From Ziziphus jujuba (Eukaryota; Streptophyta; Magnoliopsida; Rosales; Rhamnaceae), in NCBI RefSeq assembly GCF_031755915.1, contig NC_083379.1:28520001-28584000 (forward strand): 64,000 bases of DNA, read 5' to 3'. The number at the start of each line of letters is the position of its first letter. Within the stretch, counting starts at the first letter, position 1. The translations under genes and the position numbers were made by a program. The notes below the pieces were generated by a model. It had not been told where the DNA came from and did not search any database. It worked only from the letters and a program-made list of their open reading frames with translations. Positions 1 to 9,385 of this stretch are shown in pieces.

Positions 1-1287
1 AAATTCTCCTCTAGAGTTCCCCTAACACTGTTAAGTGCATACTCTTTACCTTTCCATGCTTTGTTGTAGCTTATATTCACCCTATCTTTCTGCAAAAAAT
101 CATGTTGAATTTCTTTGGGTTTGTAAACACGTGCAATCCCTTCATATTTAGATTTGATACATTGTCCGATAACCCGGCTACTGGCCTGCTTATGTTCTCA
201 ATGCACGATATCTAACGAGCAACTGTGTACATTATCAAAAATTCTCACAACAAATATTTCTCTATTTTTAAATGTGGTTGCACGTAGTTGCCATTTACAA
301 GTATTTTCCAAGCATACAATCTCATACCGTCGTGTAGTTGATCGTGTCACCTTGAACTCCTTATTTTCACACATGCAATAGATACTCAGTTTATTCTGTA
401 AGTCACGTTTGTTGTGAAATAATTATCCAAACTACAATGCTCTCATAGCCAGTGAACTTTGATGAAAATATGGCAATAGAACCACTTCTGTTGCTCGATG
501 ATATGTGGTCACTTGTGGCATGATGAACCCTAACATCATCAACTCCTTCATTGTTCATTTCAAGATGTATATCATTATCATTGTCCGGTACTTCATGATT
601 AAAATCTACATCATTATGATCAACATCATCCCCTGCTGCATTGTAATTCTCATCATGATCAATATTATGCAACTGCTCATACTCCTCATCGTTAGGAAAC
701 CGTTCAGCATAGTCACCTTGAATATCAACTCCTTCGTGGATGTTAAATGATGTCCAGGCCCCACGAACATCAACTTGATCTCTAAACTGAGTTTCTTGAA
801 CCATAATTTCTTGAGATGTAACCTGAACAGGTTCAGTACCAGAAACTTATGGTAGACGAACGCTAATTGGAGGACAAGCAAAAGAATGAAGATTACTCCC
901 ACTATCCGAAGCAAATGCTGTTTGATGAACATTTCTAGATACATGTTCAACTTTCAAAATCACCTCAACATACAATGGAGGCTGCATCATTGTCATCCCT
1001 CCATTCCTCACTTCTTGAAGAAAACATTTCATATCCCTATCACAGCGTATTTCTGTAGGATCCAACTTTTTTGCACATCGTTTATATATCCATTTTAGCT
1101 TTAGCAAATATTCATTTCGATCTATCTCAATAGAATTGAAAATTTCATCCTTTAACTCTGATTTTGTGCATCTCTTACTAACGGAAACCATTATATTTTT
1201 ACCATTTCGATATTCCCAATTACCACCATCATTTTGTACCAATATTCCATTGTATAAAACCGCAATTACAATATCATCATCTTCCAT
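1..1287 (-). pseudogene. MuDR-type transposase, N-terminal part, broken
   Basis: The ATG is at 1287. The first 147 codons form the plant MuDR N-terminal (PB1-like) region, with residues such as DRDMKCFLQEVRNGGM near position 100. A TAA at 847-849 interrupts the frame, which resumes in the same phase from 804 to 403 with a long acidic Asp/Asn-rich linker and the start of the MuDR DNA-binding-like region. A frameshift near 420 breaks it again. Sequence homologous to the other copy continues to base 1. The catalytic domain is outside the window. It cannot encode a working transposase. The family assignment rests on alignment by eye to the copy at 2836-5703. Confidence 0.8.
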
Positions 1288-1984
1288 TTTACTACAAAAT
1301 TAAATGAAGAACATTAAACCAAATCATAAAAATATATATATATATATATATAAATAATACTAAACAAACATATTAACTGTATTAAAAAAATCGATTTTGT
1401 TTTTTTTCGGCCAAATATAGCATTTTTCTACTGGCGGAAAATTGGCGGAAAACTAGCAGAAAACTGATTGAAAATTAGCGAAAAACTTGCGAAGACTGAC
1501 AAACTGGAGGAAAATGATAGAAGTTCATCTTTTTCGTCAAATTTCCTCCATTTTTACTTTTTTTCATGATTTTTCACTTTTACACAAAATTTTCCCCATT
1601 TTCAAACCATATGTCACCTAAGTATCATTAAACTCACATATAACAGCTGATAAATTAATTTCTTACACACCCATATTAAATAAAAATCTTAAAAATTCCA
1701 AAATTAACAAAAAATACAAGAAAAAAGAGAAAAAAAAAATACATACCCATATTTCTTCAGTTTTATCTAATAAGAAAAAAGATAAAAATTTTACGTGAGT
1801 TTAGTTTCAGAAATAAGAAAATGCAAAAAAATGAGAGTGAGAGTAGATGAGATGCAAAGAGTGTTTATGGCCTGTTAGAGAAACCCTTGCACAAAACATG
1901 AATGGGTGTGTAGAGGAAGAAGGAAAGGGTAAGAAAAAACATATTGCGTAATTTTCAATTTGGTCAAGGGTATTTTTATCCCAA

Positions 1985-2065
1985 GATGGCTAGTTTTAAA
2001 AAAAAAAATTTTTTTGCTATTCTTCAAAATACGTATTACGGGGTGACTAGTTTTCGAAAAAATCC
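1985..2065 (-). repeat. Terminal inverted repeat of the left MULE
   Basis: Read on the minus strand from 2065, this matches the first ~80 bp of the right element (2115-2193), including the core ttttttcgaaaactag and the later aatagcaaaaa stretch. It defines the outer limit of the left element. Confidence 0.75.
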
Positions 2066-2105
2066 TTTTCTATTTACCCAATTACTTCATAATTGAAGGA
2101 AGATA

Positions 2106-2114
2106 TTGGGCAAG
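2106..2114. repeat. 9-bp target-site duplication of the right MULE (left copy)
   Basis: ttgggcaag at 2106-2114 is repeated as atgggcaag at 8402-8410, 8 of 9 bases identical, directly abutting the two terminal inverted repeats. Mutator superfamily insertions characteristically duplicate 9 bp, so this supports one complete insertion from 2115 to 8401. Confidence 0.8.
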
Positions 2115-2193
2115 GGGTTTTTTCGAAAACTAGCCACCGAAAAAATGCAAACTTGAAAAATAGCAAAAATTTTTTTTATAAAATCTAACCAAC
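2115..2193 (+). repeat. Left terminal inverted repeat of the right MULE
   Basis: It begins gggttttttcgaaaacta and pairs with the reverse complement of 8319-8401 over about 80 bp, roughly three quarters identical by eye. Blocks include ccaccg, ttgaaaaat and aaatctaa.caac. Confidence 0.85.
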
Positions 2194-3479
2194 TGTGGAC
2201 CGAAATGCCCTTAGATAAACCAAAAATTACAAAATAGTTTTTCTCTTACCTTTTTTCTTTTTCCTCCTTTGTCAAAAAACCCATGCACCCTAAAAAAAAA
2301 AATTTTTCTTGCATCTCATCTTCTCTTACTCTTTTTCCTTGTATTTTCTGGAATCTTCTTCCCCAATAGAGCCCAAATAGTCACAGTTGAGAAGACTTCA
2401 ATACGACAGCAGCTTGCTTGCACTAGCCTATGGACTAAAGGTCTCTCACAAAATTTTGATTTGACCAAAAATTCATTGGGACTGGACATTGTGTACACTA
2501 AACTCAGGTAAAAAGTTTCTCTTTTTTGTTATTAGATGAAATATCGATGCTAAATGATGTAAAATAGTGTGAAAATGGGAGAAAAATGATGTAGAAATGA
2601 AAAATCGTGAAAACCAGTAAAATGGAGGAAAATTGGCGAAAAAGATGAACTTCCGCCATATTTTGCCAATTTATCAGTTTTCTGCTAATTTTCCGCCAGT
2701 AGGAAAATATTATATTTGGTGGAAAAAAAAACAGAAGCGATTTTTTGGGACAAATAATATATATATTAAGTGTTATCCATATTTTTATATATTTATTAAT
2801 TTATTTTAACGTTATTAATTTAATTTTGTAGTAAAATGGAAGACGACGATATTGTAATGGCCATTTTATACAACGGAACATTAGTATAAAGAGATGGTGG
2901 CCATTGGGAGTATCAAAATGGTAAAACTATAATAGTTTTTGTCGACAAAAGATGCACAAAATTAGAGTTAAAAGGATGAGATTTTCAATTTTATTGAGAT
3001 AGACCGAAACAAATATTTGCTAAAACTAAAATAGATATATGGACGATATGTAGAAAAGTTGGATTCTATAGAAATACGCAAGGATAGGGTTGTGAAATGC
3101 TTTCTTCAAGAAGTGAGGAATAGAGGGATGACAATGATGCGACCTCCATTGTATATTGAGGTAATGTCGAAAGTTGAACATGTATCTAGAAATATTAATC
3201 AAATAGCCTTTGCTTCAGATAATGAGAGTAATCAGCATTCTTTTGCTCGTCCTCCTATTGCTGTTTGTCTACCATAAGTTCCTGATCTTGAACCCATTAA
3301 GGCTACATTTCATGACATTGTAGTTCATGAAACTCAAGTTAGAGATCAAGATCAAGTTAATGTCCGTGGATCCTGGACATTATTTAACATCCATGAAGGA
3401 ATTGATGTTGGAGATAACTGCGCAGAACGGTTTCCTAACCAAGAGGAATATGAGCAGTTGAATAATATTAATCAATATG

Positions 3480-4040
3480 AGAATTACAATGCAGTAGGGG
3501 ATAATTTTAGCATTCAGTTGGATGATGTTGATCATAATGATGTAGATTTCGAACATGAGTTGCCTGACAATAATAATGATATGCATCCGGAAATGAACAA
3601 TGAATGAGTTGATGATATTAGGGTTTAGTGACCACTTATCATCGAGCAACAAAAGTGGTTTTATGGCCATATGTTCATCAAAGTTCACTAGTTGTGAGAG
3701 CATTGTAGTTGGACAGATATTTCGCAGCAAATGTGACTTACAGAATAAAATGTCCAAATGATTTTGAAAAGAAAAACAAATATATATCATTTTTTCTTTT
3801 CTTTTAATTGGTTATTGATTTTAAAAGGCAATACACTTTTTGTTAAATCCATCTTTACCGTATATAATATGTTGTCTCCACTCTCAATTGATTATTATGA
3901 GAATTACAATGCAGTAGGGGATGATGTCAGTATACAATCCGATTATGTTGATCATAATGATGTAGATTTTCAATATGAATTGTTGGACAATAATAATGAT
4001 ATGCATCCTGAAATGAACAATGAAGGAGTTGATGATGTTA
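3480..4040 (+). repeat. Direct duplication of the transposase acidic-linker segment
   Basis: The ~130-bp stretch beginning gagaattacaatgcagta at 3480 recurs at 3900, followed in both by homologous text through ...gaaatgaacaatga. The two copies, offset about 420 bp, differ at many positions, so the duplication is old. Because of it, the segment encoding the linker and the start of the DNA-binding region is present twice in the pseudogene. Confidence 0.8.
3751..3890 (+). repeat. ~140-bp segment also present downstream of the transposase (5889-6030)
   Basis: The block beginning caaatgattttgaaaagaaa and ending with tctccactctcaatt occurs at 3751-3890, inside the transposase pseudogene, and again at 5889-6030, just after it. 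In the first place it separates the two linker copies. This looks like a rearrangement in which transposase plus 3'-flank sequence was partly duplicated in tandem. Confidence 0.8.
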
Positions 4041-6059
4041 GGGTTCATCATGCTACAAGTGACTACATATCATCGAGTAATAGAAGTGGTTCTATAGCCA
4101 TATTTTCATCAAAGTTCATTGGCTGTGAGAGCATAGTAGTTGGACAATTATTTCCCAACAAACGTGACTTATAGAATAAACTGAGTATCTATTGCATGCA
4201 TGAAAATAAAGAGTTTAAGATGACACGGTCAACTATATAACGGTATGAGGTTGTATGCTTGGAAAATACTCGTAAATGACGACTACGTGCAACCAAATTT
4301 AAAAATAGAGAAATATTTGTTGTGAGAATTTTTGATAATGTACACAGTTACTCGTTAGATATGGTGCATCAAGAACATAAACAGGCGAGTAGCCGGGTTA
4401 TTGGACAATATATCAAATCTAAATATGAAGGGATTGCACGTGTTTACAAACCCAAAGAAATTCAACATGATTTTCTGCAAAAATATGAAGTGAATATAAG
4501 CTACAACAAAGCATGGAAAGGAAAAGAGTATACACTTAACAGTGTTAGGGGACTTATATCTCACATAGAACCTGTGTTGGTTGTTGATGCGACTACATTG
4601 CAAGGGAAATACAAAGGGTACATGTATATTGCATCTGGTATGGATGATAATAAGCAAATCTATCTTTTGGCTTTTGGCATTGGAGATGGAAAGAATGAGC
4701 AAGCATATACATGGTTTTTCCAAAACCTTAAGGATGCCATTGGAGATTTTCCGGATTCAATGTTTATGAGTAATAGATACCCCGCTATTGAAAAAGTATT
4801 ATGCAAAGTTTTTCCCAATGCATATCATGCGCAGTACATGTACCATATAAGCAAAAATATTAAAGCAAATGGACATGCGAAAGATTAAACAATAATACAA
4901 TATTTCATGCTTGCAGCTAATGCATATTTGGTTGAAATTTTAAGTTTTACGTGGGACAAATTAAGGCAAAAAATAGTAGGTCTGCCCAGTATATTCGATC
5001 ATGTGACCGTACAAGGTGGGCACGTTCTCTTTTTCCATGTAGAAGGTACATTATCATGACCATGAATATTGCAGAAAGCTTGAATAGTATTTTGCGAGAT
5101 ACTAGAGAGATGCCAATAGTAGCATTAATTGAGCACATACGGGATTTACTGCAAAGGTAGTTTTATGAGCGACGTACTGCAGGTGCAAAATTGATGAAGC
5201 CTGTGACTGACCATATGGAAGAGCAACTCAAATTCTGAAATTTGGAGTCTATCGGACTATATGTGAAGGCCGTTAATATGCATGAATTTCTTATGGAATG
5301 TGGGAGTTTAAGGGGTATAGTTAACCTCCAATCAAAAACATGCTCATGCAAAGTCTTCGATCTTGATCAATATCCTTGTGATCATTGTATTGCCGCTTGC
5401 AGAGAACTCATAATTGCTCCTTATGACATGTGTTCTCGTTACTACACCACAGATGCATATTGTGCAGCTTATGCTGAGTCCATTTACCCTGTGTTAGATA
5501 AAAAACAATGCCATGTTCCGGATGACGTGTCAAGTTTTATTGTTCTTCCACCGAGATGGACACGTAGGTGAGCTGGTAGGCCGAGGATACAACGCATACC
5601 ATCCCAAGGTGAAAATGTTATTGGACGTAGATGTAGCCGATGCGGTGGTGTTGGACATTATAGACAGAGATATATAAATCCATTGTCTTATGCTTCGAAT
5701 TAGGAAGTTTTAATTTAGTGTTATGGTTTAATATCTTTTGATAATTATTTCATATCTTGTGTATTATATCTTCTACTCGACGGTAATGATTTATTAGCAA
5801 GTTTTTTTTTTAAAGAATTTAATCCCAAATGAAAAGAGGCTTTCTGGAGTTGATTTTAAATCTTTAGTTTACATCTCATTTTATGAAATGTTCAAATGAT
5901 TTTGAAAAGAAAAACAAATATATATCACTTTCTCTTTTCTTTTAACTGGTTATTGATTTTAAAAGTTAATACATTTTTTGTTAAATTCATCTTCATCTTG
6001 TATAATATTTGTCTCCACTCTCAATTTTTTTACCCCAATATTAATTTAAATAATCTATT

Positions 6060-6340
6060 AGAAATTGATTTTCCAAGTGGAGGAAATTAGTTTTCAATAA
6101 GAGTAAATATTTTTCGACAATTTCCGTTTGGAGGAAATTTTTTCCAACAGGATAAAAAACATTTTCTCTTGGAGGAAATTTTTTTCGACAGGCTGAAAAT
6201 TATCCAGAAAATTCAATTGACCTCTATATAAGGTATTTCCAACTGGAGGAAAATGTTTCCGACATGAGGAAAATTTTTTCTCTTGGAGGAAAATTTTTCT
6301 GATAAGCAGAAAAATTTACAAAAGCTGCAATTGAGCTATA
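6060..6340. repeat. Imperfect tandem repeat, ~114-bp unit, in MULE 3' region
   Basis: Units beginning ttttctcttggaggaaa recur at about 6162 and 6276. Each continues through a gacag/gataag step to aattga(c/g)ct.tatat. Shorter ggaggaaa-containing copies precede them from 6060. This stretch is non-coding. Confidence 0.65.
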
Positions 6341-6432
6341 TGTAAGATGTTTATGCATAATGGAATTCTAATACATAAATATAGCACATTTTCTATAAGG
6401 TAAATTAGTTATTCTTACAGCAATAACACATC

Positions 6433-6535
6433 GTGCACCCTAAAAAAAGAAAAAATTTCTTGCATCTCATCATCTCTTACTCTTTTTTCTTGTATTTTCT
6501 GGAATCTTACTGCCCAATAAAACCTAAGCAATCAT
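6433..6535 (+). repeat. Copy of the MULE 5' subterminal leader
   Basis: The ~100-bp stretch around cttgcatctcatcatctc matches 2284-2385 of the same element (cttgcatctcatcttctc ... ttttctggaatctt). Finding leader sequence again after the transposase suggests internal duplication, or the remnant of a second element. Confidence 0.7.
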
Positions 6536-6539
6536 CATG

Positions 6540-6999
6540 ATAAGTCACAAAATATGATACATGTTAGAATTGTGTTTAAGCAAATATCATTTTGAAATTA
6601 AGTTTCCGAATTGCCATATTATAAGCGTGGTTAGAGAGGGAGAAGAAGAAGCAGAAATAAAAGCAATAAATATAATTTGACATTTGCCCGATTCTTTTGG
6701 GAACTATTGCTAGACTTTCTATCCTACAACTCTTTTTGAAACCAAGGCTGGGGGAAAAAAAAATAGCAATTAAATCTGATTCAATTGGTAAATGAGCTTT
6801 AATATTGTTTATGAAAAATATAAATCAAAAGATTTATATAAATCCAGAAAAAAAAAAGTTCACTTCTTGCAATATAGCACCTAATTGCTTACATAAAAAT
6901 AAAAAAATAAATTGCATTTAGTCGAGCCAATAATCTAAGCTTATATCAGTACTCAATAATTTAAGTATTTATGTAAATCATCCATCTTGTACTGAAATC
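6540..6999. other. MULE interior without recognisable coding
   Basis: AT-rich sequence between the repeated leader and the captured exons. Only short poly-A runs and open-frame noise are visible. Confidence 0.5.
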
Positions 7000-7179
7000 C
7001 CATCTAGACTTTACAGCCAAAACCACCTCACAGAAGAAATGATGCTGGTTTTCATCATTTGGGATCTTGGAAGTAACTTCCTTGTCCTGATGCAGTCAAT
7101 GCACCAACTAAAGTCCACTCCTTGTATAATTTCTTCAACGTACCTTCTTTTGCCATGAAAACTATGGTGAATACAACCT
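7000..7179 (-). pseudogene. Captured exon fragment of an unrecognised plant gene, frameshifted
   Basis: On the minus strand a polypyrimidine tract and ag (ctttttag, ending at 7180) are followed by an open frame with gene-like composition. It begins VVFTIVFMAKEG and continues through LVGALTASGQGSYFQDP. A 1-base shift at about 7058 is needed to continue with DENQHHFFCEVVLAVKSRW. The base composition and splice-like border resemble the RBOH exon just upstream, and it does not belong to any MULE protein. I do not recognise the family. It does not match the RBOH sequence that normally follows the neighbouring exon, so the cargo may be a chimera of two genes. Confidence 0.5.
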
Positions 7180-7393
7180 AAAAAGCATATAAAGGGATGC
7201 AGATTCAATCATCAAGAATTAGAAGCAGAAAATTAAACATATTGAAACGCAATAAAAGATTTATTTTCAATCAAGTTTCTAGTTTTTTTTCCCTTTTATA
7301 GTTTCCACTTGTCATTTTCAATCAACATAAAAGAAAAAAAAAAACTTATTTTGATTTCTCCATAAAAGGAGAATGAAGAAAATAGTGACTTAC

Positions 7394-7509
7394 CATACAA
7401 AGGGAGAGAAAGCAGGGCATTGCACAATCATGTACTGTCCACTTTTGTACTTAAACTGAGGTGGCTTAGACATATGCAATGTGAGAACATTTTCAGGATA
7501 AATAGCAAC
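7394..7509 (-). pseudogene. Captured exon of a respiratory burst NADPH oxidase (RBOH) gene
   Basis: On the minus strand an acceptor (tcttag) precedes 7509 and a donor (gtaagt) follows 7394. The 116-bp exon reads through without stops and encodes the start of the FAD-binding region of plant RBOH proteins, including [20 protein letters not shown] followed by SPFVW. The family norm at the end is SPFEW. The exon breaks inside the Trp codon (TG|G). The rest of the RBOH gene (EF hands, heme-binding membrane helices, NADPH site) is absent. It is a fragment with no independent function, moved here by the MULE. PGN to PEN and FEW to FVW changes suggest decay. Confidence 0.8.
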
Positions 7510-7879
7510 CTAAGATTATAGAACTAAACGGGGTAAAAAAATGTTAGAATTCAAACTATGATAGTACCAAAATTTTAGGAATAGAATATTCACCCAAAAA
7601 AACAAAAAATTTCGGAATAGAATATGCATCCCACGTGTAAGGAATTGCTGCATCCTATATGAATTCCATAGCACTCCATACAAGTTCTGCAATTATAGCT
7701 CAAGAAATCTTTTCAAAATTAGGAGAGAAATATTCATTGTTCATCCATTGGTCAGAAATTTTTTCAACATCTTAACCTATTGTAGTTAGAAATTCTAAAG
7801 ATCTTGCAAGTTTGCTTATCCAACAGTGAAGCCACTTAAAAGAAACTGAAAATTATCAAAAAGAAAAAAGAACAACCTA

Positions 7880-8160
7880 TGGCTGCGGCGACGAGTAGCT
7901 CCTAGTGGGATGACGGTGGTGCGAGGACAATGACGACGAATGGGAGGTCGGAATAGGGTCACCGATGGTATGAGAAGGCTTTGCCTTTGAGTGTCCCTCC
8001 TTTGCCTCTGGATGGCTCTCAATCGAATGATTCTTGATGGGACAACGATGGGCGAGGACAAGCCGGTGAATGAGAAGAGAATTTTGGTCACAATGGAGCC
8101 GATGATGGTGTTTTTTTGAAAGAGAAAATAAAAAGCAAACCCTAATTGCCTGGTGGAAGG
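7880..8160 (-). other. GC-richer segment in MULE, possibly captured promoter/5'-UTR
   Basis: This ~280-bp island is clearly richer in G+C than its surroundings and, on the minus strand, begins with ggcaattagggtttgc, an aaccctaa-type motif frequent in plant 5' leaders. An open frame of 125-179 codons crosses it, but half of that frame is translated poly-T/poly-A and no domain is visible. It may be the transcribed leader of one of the captured genes. Confidence 0.35.
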
Positions 8161-8318
8161 GAAAGTAGAGGGAAAAAAAAAAACAAAAAAAAAAAAACCA
8201 AAAGCAATAAAAAAAAACAAGAAAACAAAAGTGTTTTGGTAGACATAAAAGCAAAAATAAAAAAGGAAAAGAAAAAAAAATAATAAGAGAAAGATATATT
8301 GGTCTGAACGTGTAAAAA

Positions 8319-8401
8319 GTTGATTAGATTTAAAAAAAAATAAAAATTTTATCATTTTTCAAATTTTGACTTGTACGGTGGTTACTTTTCCAAAAAAACC
8401 C
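8319..8401 (-). repeat. Right terminal inverted repeat of the right MULE
   Basis: It ends ggtggttacttttccaaaaa followed by aaccc, and its reverse complement aligns with 2115-2193 for about 80 bp. The second target-duplication copy atgggcaag follows at 8402-8410. Confidence 0.85.
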
Positions 8402-8529
8402 ATGGGCAAGACCCGTTGGACTTGGATTGGACCTTCACTTTTATTTGTTATTGGCCTGGTCCAGGCCTGCCATTTCTTTCATCTCAAGCTATTGAATATA
8501 ATTCTAAGGTCCAATCTAAGCCACCCTTC

Positions 8530-9385
8530 AGTAATCAGTGGACGCCGTACCAGTGTCTGAAAAGCAGCGAGTTAACGCAAACTCGCTCCGGCGAGCCCCA
8601 TTTCTTCGCTTCTTCACAGCTCGTCATGCAAATCCAACGGTAGCTTCCTGTTCATGACCGTTTAGGTATGAAGTTTTTCTTTCGTCTGATAAAAGTTGGG
8701 CAGCTCATGCTTGATCTGGGTTTTGATCAAGCTTGCTTGTATATGTTTGTTAATGGGTTTGAACAACATGATTATTTAGCATAAACCCAGCTTTTGATTC
8801 GGTTAAAATTGAAATGTTTTGCATGTTTTAGAAAGTTTTTATTTTTTATTGAATGGGTTGGATTTATTAGTTTGATAGAGCTATTCTGTGCAATTTTTTG
8901 CAATGCCTTTTAACTGTTTGATTATTTATGTGAATGAAATATTTTTCACGTCCAACTGCCGCTATATAGGAGAAATTCTATCTCTTTTTTTTTTTTTTTA
9001 ACAGGGGCTTGTGTTTTAGCCAGTGTTATTGTTTCTCTTTCCAGATAGAGGGCTATGAAAAAGATTGTTTATGGGGTTAAGGGTTCACAAGATTGGGACT
9101 GTTTTTTGTTAATTTACATTTATACTAGTTAACAATTCTGCGACGTGATGGAATATAGTAATCTTGGAAGAGAATTGATTTAGCACTTCAGCGTGCAGAC
9201 ATCTTAAGCTTATATTCCTGTGCCAAGTGTGTCATTTTAAACATACAAATAAATGTTTTACGAAAATTTGTTCTTGTGTAGGTTACTTTCTTTATTGTCA
9301 TTATGTTTGACTGCATAGATCTTATATATGCATGAAATGCATAGCAGGAGGGAAAGGACGAAAGAGAGCTTGAGGAACTATAAAA
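8530..9385 (+). promoter_or_regulatory. Probable MAT1 5'-UTR exon and leader intron
   Basis: A GC-richer stretch at about 8545-8665 ends at a good donor (tttag|gtatg, intron from 8666). A good acceptor (gcatagcag) at 9345-9347 lies 38 bp before the MAT1 ATG, consistent with a first non-coding exon and a 682-bp leader intron, a common arrangement in plant housekeeping genes. The transcription start cannot be fixed by eye. The MULE end at 8401 leaves at most about 130 bp of non-transposon DNA upstream. Confidence 0.55.

Larger units (their letters stand above)
1..2065 (-). mobile_element. Mutator-like element (MULE), 5' part only, running off the left window edge
   Basis: The sequence is the inverted counterpart of the element starting at 2115. 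Both have the same order of terminal repeat, AT-rich leader and MuDR-type transposase start. The right terminus at 2065 reads, on the minus strand, ggattttttcgaaaactag, close to the other element's start. About 780 bp separate this terminus from the transposase ATG at 1287 (about 720 bp in the other copy). The other terminus lies outside the window, so its target duplication cannot be checked; 2066-2074 would be the near copy. Confidence 0.8.
2836..5703 (+). pseudogene. MuDR/MULE transposase, degenerate full-length copy
   Basis: The start ATG at 2836 opens a MEDDD-type N terminus. A TAA follows within about 20 codons, and another at 3275-3277 is shared with the left copy. The PB1-like region, acidic linker (present twice, see 3480-4174), DNA-binding region and MULE catalytic domain (4322-4888) follow. 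The first catalytic Asp is in VVDATTLQGKYKG. The second, normally in an SDR-type motif, reads MSNRYPAIEKVL, so Asp has become Asn. Later come NIAESLN (about 5066), a SWIM zinc finger CSCKVFDLDQYPCDHC (about 5341-5390) and a C-terminal zinc knuckle RRCSRCGGVGHYRQRY whose last Cys is Tyr (about 5622-5670). Several frameshifts separate the pieces. It is not functional. Confidence 0.85.
2115..8401 (+). mobile_element. Complete Mutator-like element carrying a dead transposase and captured host exons
   Basis: This 6.29-kb element is bounded by terminal inverted repeats of about 80 bp (2115-2193 and 8319-8401) and by a 9-bp target duplication. In order it holds an AT-rich leader, a degenerate MuDR transposase (2836-5703, + strand), a region with local duplications (5889-6530), and on the minus strand a cargo of plant exon fragments (7000-7509) and a GC-richer segment (7880-8160). 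The right end lies about 130 bp before the probable MAT1 5'-UTR exon, so the insertion sits in that gene's promoter region. Carrying host exons places it with the Pack-MULE-like or autonomous-derived transducing elements. Confidence 0.85.

Noticed and set aside
7816..8355. Open frame of 179 codons on the minus strand
   Set aside because: Much of it is translated poly-T, and it overlaps the terminal inverted repeat. No domain is visible.
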